In this document: one piece after another, positions 53,671 through 64,000 of the stretch
How the letters are laid out: every line of letters starts with the position of its first letter
Position numbering within the stretch: the stretch's first letter is position 1
Assembly (NCBI GenBank): GCA_963575745.1
Contig: CAUYUJ010004780.1
Location: forward strand, 989,176 to 1,053,175
Direction: 5' to 3'
From: Prorocentrum cordatum
Lineage: Eukaryota; Sar; Dinophyceae; Prorocentrales; Prorocentraceae
DNA: 64,000 nucleotides
Notes under the pieces: generated by a model
The model's database searches: none
Told to the model about the DNA's origin: nothing
Seen by the model: the letters and a program-made list of their open reading frames with translations, nothing else
Program-made: the position numbers and the translations under genes

Positions 53671-56600
53671 CTAGCCAGGTGTGGTCCAGAATGGCGAGGA
53701 TTGGGGCTGAAGTGGCGACCTCGGAGTAACGTCCAGGGAGGGGGTTTCTACGAGAGCCGTGCGCATGGGGCTGTCAGCTCGTATGCCTGGATGGCCTGGG
53801 CGGTGCCTCCTCCACGCGTGGTGTATGAGGAGCTCCAGGTTGCTGGTCTCCCGAGATGTTCTCGGCGCCCCGCGGTTGGGGACCTCGCGCCATGGCCCTG
53901 CAGTGTGCACAAGGTGCCGGCGTAGGGCCCTCATGGTGCCCCCCCTGCTTCTGGCGTCTGCGACGCGCGGGCCACAAATGGGCCCGTCCGCCTCCCGGCT
54001 GGCCGCCCAGTCAGCATTCGCGTGCCCAGTGGCGTCCAGCCACCGCGCGTGGAGATCCGCAGCGCTTTGCCCCCTGCGTCTCAGCGCTTGGCTGTGGTCG
54101 TCAAGGTCTGAGGGGGTGGGCGGGTTCTCCATTCGCAGATCATCTTCCAGGGCGAGATCTGGAGATGGGTAGGAGGGGGGGCCCGTGAGGACGGGACCCC
54201 TGTGTGACGTGTGGCTGACCTCGAGGGGCGCGCCGCTGTTCGTCCCAAGGAGGGGCCCCCGCACTCTGCCCTGTGACGGGTAGTCAGGTCCACGACGGCG
54301 TTCACCGAGCGCAGCGTTAGGAAACTCGAGCCCAGGGGGCAGGTCGGGAGGGGGGAAGTCGGGGGAAGAGCTGGTGGACGAGGGGGGAAAGGCACGAGGA
54401 GATCCATCCGCCGGGATCGGAGACCTAGCCCGATCGATCGGATCGACATGAGGAGCGGCCCCGACCGCGGGATCGAACGAGGAGGCCCGTCGGGCCCTCC
54501 AACGGCCAAACCCATGGCAAGGCAGAGGCGATCGATCATCCCTGTGGAGGAGGGCGCCTCCCTGCGATCACTGGAGCCGGGGACCCCCGACTCTCGCACC
54601 CCCCCCCCTCAGGCGCGAGGCAAGGCCCGTGGCCTACTCCTGGGGGACATCGGGAGGCCGCGGTATCAGCGCGCATACTGAAGACGCTGTCCCGTCCCGC
54701 CGCTGCGGGGGCAGGGTTACAGGTCATGTCTTCCCTCTGCCAGCGATCCCTGGGTTGAACGCCGCGCGCCTCTCTCTGCGTACCGTCGTCCGGTCCAGGG
54801 TAGCGACGGAAGGTCGCTCGTTCTGTGTGTATCGCGGGGGGGGGAGTCCCATCCCCTCCTTGAGTGTGGTGCCCAGCGCTCTCGTCTCCAGTGGGTCGAC
54901 TGGAGGCGGCAGCGCTGGGGTGCACATGACCACCGCGCCCCCGTCCAACCCCCATGGGGGTGGGGCCCCTGTTCCTGGCCCCCCCGTCCGTCTGTTCCCT
55001 GGGTCGCAAGCCTTGGGCGTCGTCCAGCCTTCCGCCATCCGCTCCAGGGCAGCGACGGAAGGTCGCACAGTTTGGGTATGTATCAGGGATGTCTGCGCCC
55101 CCCCCTTCTCCAGCATTATGCCTGCCGCTCTCGGGTGCACGGGGGCGGTCAACTGCTGCGTCGGTGGCGGGATGCCGTTCGCGGGTGGAAGGAGGGGCCC
55201 CACCGCTTAGCTCGCCAGCGGGGGCGGTCTCACCCAGCGCAGGCACGCCCAGGGGGAGGGATTCGGCGGTGGGTTGGCGTGAGCCTTGACGGGGCGCGCA
55301 GGGGCTGCGGGCAGCGGCTTGCCCGCACCTGTTGCGCATGCCCTCTTGAGCGCCCCCAGAGGATATCAGCTCCCTGCGCACGACATCCGAGTCAACCTGT
55401 CCCCTGGGAAGACCGCGGCGGATGTTCGTCTGTTCCTCGTTGGTCGTCCTGAGCGCGACAGGACCCCCGTGAGAGTTTTGTGCCGAAACGGGGCCCTCTC
55501 CCCCCGTAGCCCTGGCAACGCCTGGGGTCGTTTCACGCTGCCCGACAGCGCCTGGAGCGATGGGAAGTTGGACGTCCTGCGGCGGGCATGGGAGCGGCGG
55601 AGGTGAGAGAGGCGGTTGGGCTAGACAAGAGGGCTTCGTGCCCAAGGTCATCACGTCCAGGGGGGCGGAGGAAGGTCGCAGCGTCGGGTTGTCCTCTGCC
55701 AAGGTTGCCGCGACCATCCTCCACGGGGGTCAGCTCGCTGGTGCGTTCTACCCCTACACACCGTTCCCTGGGCTGAACATCGCGGGCGTTACTGCCCGTC
55801 GCGGTCCGATCCAGGGTAGCGACGGAAGGTCGCACTTCTGTGTGAGGGTGGGGATAGCCGCACTACCCCCTCCTTCAGTGCCACGCCTCCCGCTGTCAGG
55901 CTCCTGAGGGCGGCCTGGAGTGGTGTCAGAGTCGAGGTGCGCGCCGCAACCTGAGGACCTGCCTTCCATGCTCGAACCGTTGTTGGGAGCAGCCTCATTC
56001 GGGGCGGCCGCGTCCAGAGAGGGGGGCACGGCAGAGTGAGGGCAAGAGCCCCTAGGACGCGTGACGGGGCCGAGGCGACGTGACTGCCCGTCTCCCCCCA
56101 CTTCGTCTTCAGGGGCGCTTGCTGGGGGCGTCGGGCCCATGCAGTCCCCATCCACGCCATCGAGGTCTCTGCGTCGGGAGCCGAGGGCAACTCCCAGCTC
56201 GTCGCGAGACTGCCCGAGAGGAGGGGGGTTCGTGGGAGAACGAACTACTTCAGGAGTGGGCCCGTCGGCCCCCGTAGGTCTAGTATCGCCATGGGCGGTC
56301 CCGCAGTGCCCAGCGCTGCCTGGAAAAAATGAGATTGGGCGTCCAGCCGTGGGCAGAGGAATAGTGGGGGCAAGGGAAAGGTAGCTGGGCGGGAGGGCCT
56401 CATGTCTGACAATACCTCCAGGATGGCGACGGAAGGTCGCGCTTTCAGTGTAAAACGGAGGGCTGAACGTGTCAACCCCGTCTACCGCTGCGCATCCGTC
56501 GATCTCAAGTCCAGGGTTGCGACGGAAGGTCGCACTTTCGGTGTGTATCATAGTGCCGAGGGAATCAGCCCCTCCCTCCGATTGACTGGGGATCATGTGT

Positions 56601-57005
56601 CCTCGCGTGCCCGAAGCATCGGCCGAGGCGCTCCCATTCCAGGGAACAGAGAGCGACGGTTGCCCCGGCGGGATGGTGTCCTGAGATCCAGGGCGGGTCT
56701 GTCCAAAGTCGTTTGGCCCAGTGGTCCCGAGGCCGACATCGGATGATGCGGCTCTTTCCCCCACAGGGATGACAGGATTGTCGACGATCGATCGCAAGCT
56801 ATCAGGCCGACCATCCATGAGGCAACGGTCCTGAACCGATCTGAGCCTCGGGCCGCTGAGCCCGTCTGCGCGGCGGGCAGGCGTTCGCGATGGCTGGCGC
56901 GCCCGGTGCCGGAGGGGGCCCAGGGCCGCGGGCCCCCGGCGCAGCGTCTGGGCGCCCCCTCGAGCGGCGGGAGACTGCCCTGGAGAGGGCAGGCCCACCA
57001 GACGG
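53671..57005 (-). pseudogene. Decayed Pro/Arg-rich coding region with repeated ATFRR(Y/N)PG motif
   Basis: Three long minus-strand frames (about 57005-55754, 55717-54536 and 54264-53671) are separated by stops and frame changes. The peptide ATFRRYPG (also ATFRRNPG, ATFRRHPG, and a frameshifted LPSLPW version) recurs in different frames. This shows that one ancestral frame has suffered indels. Linkers are rich in Pro, Gly and Arg. The 5' edge abuts an SL relic (57024-57006), which suggests a retro-copied mRNA. No known family recognised. It may be continuous with the zinc-cluster and RING ORFs below, which share strand and style. Confidence 0.4.
54803..56533. repeat. Dispersed GCGACGGAAGGTCGC hairpin repeat
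   Basis: Perfect copies start at 54803, 55052, 55819, 56426 and 56519; a variant (GCGGAGGAAGGTCGC) is near 55660. Each is a 5-bp stem (GCGAC/GTCGC) with loop GGAAG, preceded by (T/C)CCAGG and followed by a CTTT...GTGTGTATC-like flank in several copies. On minus the motif encodes ATFRR. Confidence 0.85.
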
Positions 57006-57024
57006 CTTGAGCCAAGGCTACGGA
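57006..57024 (-). other. Spliced-leader relic with 3-nt deletion
   Basis: Read on minus: TCCGTAGCCTTGGCTCAAG. This equals the dinoflagellate SL at all 19 positions if three bases (ATT) are missing from the middle. It sits at the 5' edge of the decayed coding region. Confidence 0.7.
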
Positions 57025-57059
57025 AAGGTGGGGATACGCGAAGCGTCAAGAATTTAGTG

Positions 57060-57714
57060 ATGAATCCAGACGGGGGGAAACCGCAATGCCATGTCGTCTA
57101 GCACCCCGGCAAACTAATCACTTCAATGACTTCGTGGGAGTGGGGGGAAGAAGCGGTGGAAGTAAGAGGAGTAGACGAGAATTTCTTATGATGGTCCCTT
57201 CGAAGAGGAATTCTGCTTGGGTTCTCATCGGCACCACGCGAACTCGGCCATGGAAATCATCGAGCACAGTCGACGACGAAAGATATGAAGACGACGTGCT
57301 GCGGATGCCCCATGGGGAAGGTTGCTGCGAGGGCCCGCCGCTGTAGTCGACAACGCCGAGCTACGGATGCCCCCGCTGGGTGGGTCCGCCGAATCGTCTT
57401 GGAATCATTTTGGAAATTGAGGCGATCTTGTGATCCTAGATGAAATCGATCAGGAACCATCGAACGAGAATGATAATGAGAGAGGGAGAGAGAAAGAGAG
57501 AGAAAGAGAGAGGGAGATAACAAACACAAAGGGAAGAGTTGCGGATACGCTGATTGCGTATGAGATCCCTTACCCAACCACGTTTAGTTCTGCTGCTCTG
57601 AGGAAAAGCCCACTCTGGCGAATATGACCCCCCCGCCCGAACCGTCCGTTATCTGTCAGCACTGGAGGTCACACAAGAGAACCCCCGCGACGGAGCGGGG
57701 CAGGAAGAATGATA
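57060..57714. other. No gene recognised; (GA)n patch
   Basis: An AGAGAGAAAGAGAG run lies at 57478-57513. Short frames on either strand have no support. Confidence 0.5.
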
Positions 57715-58250
57715 AGGAAGCCCATTGAAACCTTGGTGGAATCCGATTGGGACCTTTCGGAGTCCGATCGGGATCTGATTGGAATCACATTTGTATATGC
57801 TTCGGATCCGATGGGAACCCTTAGGCCAACTATGGCAATCCGATTGCGACTGCACTACAATCCTGAAGAGATCATGCTGTAATATGACTAGGACCTTATT
57901 GGGATCCAATTGGAATGTGATTCGGATCTACTTGGGATCCTAGTGGAATCCTCATGGAAGCCAACCATAATCGGATTCGGATCTCATTGAGACATGATTG
58001 GACTCCAGATTGGAACCCGATTGGAGTGCATATAGAAATCCAATTCGAAAATGTGGGGGATATGTGTTGAATCCCACTGGGACCTCTAGGAATCCTATTG
58101 GGATCCCCTTTGAATTCTATTGGGGTCCAGCTGAAATCCGATATGGATCTTACTAGATTAAAGTTGCAATCCTCGTGGGCTGTCGTTGGAAACCGATTGG
58201 GGTCTTGCTGAAATCAGATTGGGATCTTGGTGGGATCCCCCACTGAGGGG
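57715..58250 (+). repeat. Degenerate GGGATCCGATTGGAATC minisatellite
   Basis: Units of about 10-11 bp, (C/A)(T)GATTGG(G/A)A(T/C)C with GGATC(C/T), recur through the whole block. Strongly diverged but unmistakable by rhythm. Confidence 0.8.
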
Positions 58251-58323
58251 TCCAGAGGCGGAACATCACCTCTAAAGGGCGAGAAGTGACGAAGTTTAAC
58301 GTAGAAGCGAGGGGGGGCACAAT

Positions 58324-58331
58324 TGCTCCTC

Positions 58332-58333
<2 letters not shown>
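58324..58333. repeat. 10-bp target-site duplication (3' side of LINE)
   Basis: TGCTCCTCAG on plus, identical to 63885-63894. It directly abuts the poly(T) that is the element's poly(A) tail on minus. Confidence 0.8.
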
Positions 58334-58365
<32 letters not shown>

Positions 58366-58400
58366 TATAATATATATAATTATATATATATATATATATA
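58334..58400. repeat. LINE poly(A) tail and TA-rich 3' end
   Basis: T29 on plus (58334-58362) followed by (TA)n to 58400; on minus this is TA-repeat then A29 at the 3' terminus. Confidence 0.85.
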
Positions 58401-58470
58401 TGTCTTAAAGGTTGCGCGAAGCGTCACAATACAGCACAAACGAATTCGGAAGATTACAACACAACGGTGG

Positions 58471-61400
58471 CTACGCGGAAGGCCGCCCCACCGCAGTGCC
58501 GTCGCGTCTCGTGCAGCCCCCTTTCGCAAGAACGTGGGAGTGGCCGAGGCGCTGGGCAGCAGTTCGCTCAGCCCGGTCTTTCGCGTCCAGCTCGGCACAT
58601 ACATTGCTGCTAAGCCTCGGGTACTTTGCAGGCTCCTGCAGCATGGCGTGCCAGCACTTCGTCCGCCTTTTATCGGACAGATGGGCGATAAGACCAAGGC
58701 GAGCGCCGAAGGTCGTGCCACGCACCATGCGCGTAGCCGACGCAGGTGCGAAGAAACGCTGCTCGCATCGCACACCGTGCTTGATGCGCCTATGCTGGGC
58801 CAGCTGGCGCTCCGAGGCAAACGCCACCGAGCAGTCCGAGCAGGCGAAAGGTCGACAGATGGGTTCCACGCGCTGGTGTAGAACTTTGTCACAAATTGAA
58901 TCCTCAAAGTGGAGGAGGGCTACAAATTGCTTCCATTTGAGCGGCTCGTCGCATATGAGCTTGCACCACGCCTCTGGATCCTCTGCGGGATCGGGCAGGT
59001 TAGAACACAGGGCGACGCTCTGGTGGAGGCGCCTTTGGTCCTGAATCACCAGCTGGAGCCACGCGGAAAGCTGCGGCATGCCGTTGCGCTCTGGCCTCTG
59101 CTGGAGCACAGCTGACAGCGACGGAGGGCGAGCACGGACAAGGCGACCTAGGTAGGTAAGCCTGGCACGCGCCAGCACACAATCGACGGAAGGGATTCGG
59201 TGCACACTGCGGAAGCTGAGGTCGCTCCCGGCGCCGGGGCCAAAACGAGGGGCCCCAAGCATCCTGCGGTAGCCTCGCATATATACGTCGTTGAGGAGAG
59301 AAAGAAATGGAGCAGTGGGTACAAATATGTGCAGGTTAAACAACAACCTGGACATCACAAGAGTCGTGAACATCCAGCACTTCAAGCTGCAATCAACCTG
59401 CTGGGGCCCAAAAAGTTTCATCGCAAGAGGCGCGTGCGCGGCCAGGGCCTTCTTGCGGCGACTCTGCCCCAAAGGAATCAACGAGCCCGACAATGCAAGC
59501 TCGCAACCTAGATGTTTATAGAGGGGGACAACGTGCAAAACGTCATCGGTGCTGGGAGGCTGGATGCACAGAGGTCCTCCTGGCGCTCGCCGCCTGGCCC
59601 GGGTGTGCTTCGCAGCCCCATGCCCCCTATACTTCAAAAGTGCTTCGGTTTTTCCTAGCTGAAAATTGATTTCTAAATTCAGCACGCGGTAAAAGCGAAG
59701 AACAAAGCCCAACAGACCATCGATTGATCGGTCCAGCACCTTGGCGGACACAGCCAGCAACATTAAAACCGTGTCGTCGACAAATGCGACGTCGACCACA
59801 TCCTGCATGGGCGCGCCATCTGCAGGCCTGGATTTCGCCCACACAGGCGCACTATCGCACGGGAGCTGGAGAGCGAAGCCGGCGTCCACGACGAGGTCGC
59901 GAATCATCTGGAGGGCCACACTGAAAGTCGAATTGAAAAGACAGGCGCCGTACTTACAGCCCTGCCTTCCTCCCAAACGCACCGCGATGGCAGTATCGAG
60001 GTCGCCTGCGCTAAACCAGGACTGCGCGCGCATGTTTTTCAGAAGGCGGATCACTTTCGGTGAGACCCCCCACTTCTCGAGGAGCGGGCCGTGCACGGAC
60101 GCGAATGCTGCAATCCACTGCGCCTGGTCACGGCCTAGGCCGAGGCCCATCAGGTAGCCCCCCCCCATCGGACACTCCGGCCGGCCATCCCAAGGTGATC
60201 TCACGGATGACGCGGTCAAATGCTTTCACGAGATCGAGAAACATGATGAACACGCACATGGAGGTCCGGGCAGCGTATGCCAAGATCTCGACGACCAAAT
60301 GCGACGCGAAATCAATGCTTCGGCCACCCACGGCCCCGCGTTGAGCGCCAGGCTGGTGAGCCGCATACTGAGGAAACACATGCTGCGATAGATGTTGCTT
60401 CAACCCTTTGCCCAGATGATCTTCTAAAATAATGCCGCGGTAGTCGTCGCAATTGGCACGGCTGCCCTTCTGCTTAAAGACCTCCTGGAGCCTGCCGCCA
60501 GTCCACGCCACCGGCCAGACCTCCGCCTGAAGCACCTCATTGTACAGCATCGTCGCAGACGGCGCCGTAACGGCAGCGGTCGCTTTCCAAAACTCGGCGG
60601 GCAACCCATCGCACCCGACACCCTTGTTGGCGCCGAGCCGGTGCCACGCGGCGCACGTGTCATCCACAGTCATGGACAGGTCACCCAGGAGCGGCGCGTC
60701 ATGCGGAAGCGCCTGGAGGTCTGCAGCGGTGACGCGGGCTCCTTTGAAGACGTCCTGAAAGTGCTCAAGCCACCGCATCTGTCGTTCCTCCTCGCTGGAA
60801 GTGAGAACGCCCTTCTTGTTGAGGGCGGGGGAGGGCACCGCAGCCGCTGATTTGCCGCTGAAGGACCTCACAATGCCGAACGTCCCCCCCCAGTCACGCA
60901 TGTGGGCGCAGCGCTGAGCCTCGGCAGCACGCGCCTCCAAGAATGCGACCTTGTCGCTCGAAAGGTGTCGGTGGATGATGAAGCCGAGCTGCATGCCGAG
61001 CCTCTGCGTGATGGCCCGCAACTTGTTCCAGCTCCAGTAGCACCTCCGAGCGTGGGGTTGGATGCCGACCGCTCCCCACCCAAGTGCTGGGGCAGGGGCG
61101 CCAGGTGTAAAACAGCGCCGGCAGAGGCCCTTCCACGCGTGCCAAGCCTGAGCGAGGCGAGCGCAATTGCGACGCTGCACCGCGAGAAAGCCGAGAGAGC
61201 GGCACAACTTCAGCGCTTTGATCGTCTCCCAGGTCGGGCCACGAATCCATGTCTTCCGAGGGCAATCTCGCATGGGGCCCAAGCCTCGCCGGGCAGCCCG
61301 CTGCGCGGCCTCGACGAAATGCGTGACCTTCTCGTCTATTGTGGCCTGCAGCGGGGGCTGGTACCAGCGAAGCTGCTCACAGACAGACGCGACGCAGCCA

Positions 61401-62278
61401 ACGTCAGAAAGCTTCCACTTGTTCAAGCGGAAAGCTTTGGACCCAGAAGGCTGTCGCTGCAGTTTGTCCAGCGTGTAGGTGGCAACCACGCAACGATGGT
61501 CCTCACCAGTGGTGAGGGAAAGCGTCACGTCTTGGGGTATGTAGGCTCGCACTTCGCTAAGGGGTCGGGTGACATCAGCGCATACGTAATCAATGCGATG
61601 AGTCCTACCGTGGCCAGACCTCCACGTGTATCCGCACGGATGGAAGCTATTGTCAGCACGGAGCCCGCAGTGATCCAGGAATGCGAGCATCGCCGCACCG
61701 TTGTCGTTCTCAACGCCAGCGTCGTGGGCGCCGATGTGCGGGAGCGACTCGGCACAACGAGCATTGGCATCGAGCAGCACGAATCGCTGCGCCTGGCGGT
61801 GCTTGGCGGTGAGCATGTCGACCTTCTGGAGCACCAGGTCCCAGAAGCCGTCGCGCTCCGCAGCAGGACGTAAACTGTGTGGAGCGTGCCCTGACACGAC
61901 GAGGACGCGGCCAGCGCGAGGATGGGATGCAACCAACCAGCATAACCTCGGGGACACCACCTCGTGAGCCTGCAGCTTGAATTTGGCCCCCTTGCGGAGC
62001 CAGATCTCGCACCCATAGTCGCCATCATCGTCAGCAGCACCAATATAGCGAGTGTAATGGGTGCCGCTGGCAATGTCACTACGGCGGGCACGGCCCTCCT
62101 GAATACCCACGATGTCGATGCCGGCGCTCTCAAACTGCTCCTCAAGAACCGACACCTTGCCTAAGAGAGAGACGCCGGCCACCTTGGCGATGGAAGCGTC
62201 GCTTTCCTGAGGCCGCAGCGTCCGGACGTTGGCCGTGGCGACGACCAGGGTGTCGGGGCCAAGGTCGTTCAGACCCAT
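58471..62278 (-). pseudogene. LINE ORF2: endonuclease + reverse transcriptase + C2H2 finger, one frameshift
   Basis: From ATG at 62278: an APE-like endonuclease with VATANVRTL, VGIQEGR (catalytic Glu), VLLDANAR, YTWRSGH ... RIDYVC and TTGEDHRC, where the usual SDH reads EDH. The reverse transcriptase follows: GVGCDGLPAEFWKA, KQKGSRANCDDYRGI, MFLDLVKAFDRV (first Asp), GGRQGCKYGACLFN, DVAFVDDTVLM (catalytic FVDD near 59784-59773), NLEINFQLGKTE and YKHLGCEL. The C-terminus has a C-x2-C-x12-H-x4-H finger (FACSDCSVAFASERQLAQH). No RNase H. The frame breaks at a run of nine C at 60158-60166; eight would keep it open. The upstream frame is also open across ORF1, so the true start is uncertain. Confidence 0.85.
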
Positions 62279-62577
62279 TGCCGGGCTAGGGCCAGCATTC
62301 ACGTCAATGCCACTGTGCTCCGCAACTGTCCCCAGCGTCGCCGAAGACGGACTGGGAGCACTCAGCGTAGGAGAAGGAGTAGAAGAGGAAGAGGAGGATG
62401 GAGGGCTCAGCGGGCCTTCTTCCCCGTGGGCAGGTCCAGCCAAAGCAGAACCTGGGGCGCAGCTGCGCCAAGACACAGCTGCAGCATCATGGTCATGTAC
62501 TCGTTCAGGTACCGATCCACACTCGGAGCTCGAGTCAGGTGCGCGTGTGGACGCACTAGACTCGTCATGTGGCCGGG

Positions 62578-63777
62578 CTACTCGCACAACCGGGAGACCC
62601 CCTTCTGGAAGGGCAGCGTGCCGGTCTTGCTGATGGACTTCTTGACCCCCACCTTGAAGAAGTCGGGGAGCGACTTCGTCTTGGCAGGCTGCTTGCCGGT
62701 GGTCCGCAAGAGCACCGTCGTAGCAGGGGGGCCGAGTGACTGCTTTCCGCACCGCCGCGTGGAGGGGGCGCCCCTCTCCTCGTCCGCCGCGAGCACGTCC
62801 ATGCGCTGTCTGTGTTTGCTGGCCTCGGCCAGCGTCGTCGCGAAGCCGTCGACCAGCCTCTGGCAGTGGTCGGTCGCCGACTCGATGTGGGCAGGGTCCA
62901 CGTGCGGGTCCTGCCTGAGCTCGTCGATCATGCCCGCCAGCATCTTCTGCACGTGCTGCATCGGAGCCTCGGTCACGGCACTCGGGGGCGCCGCAAGGCT
63001 GGCCTCCAGCTCGCGCACCTCGGAGGCATGCTTCGCGACCTCCGCGTCGGCCACAGCTTTGAGTGCCACGGCGGCCTCGATAGCGGCCTGCGCGTCCCGC
63101 TGCCGGCCTTGGGCGCGCTGCAGGGCCGCCCGGGCCTGGTCGAGGCGAGCGCCGACGGGCTTCCCCGCCGCCAGCTCGTCCTTTTTGTCCTTGATGCGAG
63201 CCTCGATGGTGGCCCCGAGCTCGCCCTCGGACTCGGGGATCGACGTCAAGGTGGCCTCGAGCTGCTTGATGACCCCCTGCAGCTCCTTGACGTCTCCGGG
63301 CGCCTGCGTAGTCGTTGCAGGCGAAGGTTGGTTGGTGACCTCCTTCTGAGCCTCGGCCAGCTTGTTGGTGATGGCCGTGAGCTGATCCCGCGTGGACTGC
63401 CCAGCCGAGGGAGGAGGAGGAGGGGAAGTCGTCGTCGTAGTCACCCCTGACTGGGGACGACCTCCTCCCTGGCCCAGCGCAGCATCTGGCGGTGACGCCA
63501 CCTCCGCATAGCTGCGCTTCATGCCGCACGTGCCGCAGGCGCTCTTGGTCGTGCATGAGGTCCCACACCCCTTGCACGTCCACTGCCTGGCCCGGGGCGG
63601 AGCGCTGCCCGGAGCCTGACCGATCCAATGCCAGCGGCCATCGGGGTCCTTCCTCCACTCCGCGGAGTGCCATGAGGACCGCGAGGAGCCGGCATGTGCC
63701 CCATTGGCGGGATGGCTGGCGGGCCACACCGCGCCCTGGCCACCGCCAGCGCGCCCTGGGCCACTCCATGCCGTCAT
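62578..63777 (-). CDS. LINE ORF1, zinc-finger and coiled-coil protein, 399 aa
   Basis: ATG at 63777 (MTAWSGPGRAGGGQG). Residues about 66-84 form a small cysteine cluster (CKGCGTSCTTKSACGTCG), likely zinc-binding. Residues about 125-320 are helical with heptad-like repeats (ARLDQARAALQRAQGRQRDA, ALKAVADAEVAKHASEVREL), a probable coiled coil. The C-terminus is Lys-rich (KVGVKKSISKTG). ORF1 proteins of LINEs bind the element RNA and oligomerise, and this layout fits that role. It ends 299 nt before the likely ORF2 ATG, so ORF2 may be translated by reinitiation or frameshifting. Confidence 0.75.
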   Translation of the reverse strand: MTAWSGPGRAGGGQGAVWPASHPANGAHAGSSRSSWHSAEWRKDPDGRWHWIGQAPGSAPPRARQWTCKGCGTSCTTKSACGTCGMKRSYAEVASPPDAALGQGGGRPQSGVTTTTTSPPPPPSAGQSTRDQLTAITNKLAEAQKEVTNQPSPATTTQAPGDVKELQGVIKQLEATLTSIPESEGELGATIEARIKDKKDELAAGKPVGARLDQARAALQRAQGRQRDAQAAIEAAVALKAVADAEVAKHASEVRELEASLAAPPSAVTEAPMQHVQKMLAGMIDELRQDPHVDPAHIESATDHCQRLVDGFATTLAEASKHRQRMDVLAADEERGAPSTRRCGKQSLGPPATTVLLRTTGKQPAKTKSLPDFFKVGVKKSISKTGTLPFQKGVSRLCE

Positions 63778-63884
63778 GGACGCTGAGCAGGCACCGGAGG
63801 GGATGAAATCACGAAGCCACACGCTGGTGCGGCTGGGCTGGGGTGTAGACTTACAATCAACTCAAGGGCCACTCCCTTGAGCCG

Positions 63885-63894
63885 TGCTCCTCAG
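63885..63894. repeat. 10-bp target-site duplication (5' side of LINE)
   Basis: TGCTCCTCAG, identical to 58324-58333. Beyond it the last 106 bases of the window show nothing recognisable. Confidence 0.8.
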
Positions 63895-64000
63895 GGTTAT
63901 CCATATCCGCCGCCTGCCCAACTCCCCGAAGATCGATCCCCCATGCGATGGTTGAGGATGACTCCCCGCCTCGGATGCTTCTATCCCCAGATCAGTCGGC

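Larger units (their letters stand above)
58334..63884 (-). mobile_element. Nearly full-length LINE-like retrotransposon, 5551 bp
   Basis: On minus the element begins CGGCTCAAGGGAGTGG at 63884, carries ORF1 (62578-63777) and ORF2 (58471-62278, one frameshift), and ends in (TA)n plus A29 (58362-58334). Identical 10-bp repeats flank it. The architecture (zinc-finger/coiled-coil ORF1, endonuclease plus reverse transcriptase ORF2, poly(A)) is that of an APE-type LINE. The 5' end carries an 8-bp perfect hairpin (CTCAAGGG / CCCTTGAG), and its GGCTCAAG equals the last 8 nt of the spliced leader. The intact TSD suggests a fairly recent insertion. Confidence 0.85.

Overview
The window reads as nuclear DNA of a dinoflagellate. 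Four signs point there. (1) Three degenerate copies of the 22-nt dinoflagellate spliced leader (SL) lie just upstream of intronless or retro-copied reading frames, and the 5' end of a LINE-like element matches the last bases of the SL. (2) Every coding region I can support is on the minus strand, as in unidirectional dinoflagellate gene arrays. (3) A conserved condensin gene is split by introns that have terminal inverted repeats and target-site duplications, i.e. introner-like elements. (4) Most of the DNA is satellite, minisatellite and transposon sequence. I cannot name the species.

Layout: 0-6.3 kb holds GGCCC/CCAAGA arrays with a higher-order period near 400 bp, an almost identical 211-bp direct repeat, and two copies of a composite satellite. 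6.3-7.7 kb is an intronless 440-aa gene with an SL relic 16 nt before its ATG. 7.7-14.7 kb is mostly non-genic with several short tandem repeats. 14.8-18.3 kb is the condensin kleisin subunit (CAP-H/Barren), with two transposon-like introns and a missing N-terminal exon. 18.4-31.3 kb is microsatellites, satellites, a decayed reverse-transcriptase region and a third composite-satellite copy. 31.3-33.0 kb is a KDZ-type transposase broken by one frameshift. 34.3-36.7 kb is a large unrecognised ORF interrupted by one in-frame TAG. 36.7-41.1 kb is purine-rich arrays and a 153-bp satellite. 41.1-45.7 kb has three hypothetical ORFs. 46.6-49.9 kb is a 1096-aa intronless ORF with an SL relic. 50.5-57.0 kb is a RING-H2 protein region with an internal TAG, a decayed repeat-bearing coding region and an SL relic at its 5' edge. 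58.3-63.9 kb is a nearly intact two-ORF LINE with poly(A) tail and a 10-bp target-site duplication.

The genes do not form a pathway. Condensin is the only clear housekeeping gene; most of the rest is mobile-element or retro-copied material. The strongest observations are the introner-like introns in condensin and the repeated SL relics, which together show intron gain and mRNA re-insertion in one 64-kb stretch. All calls come from reading the sequence; no database search or alignment was run.
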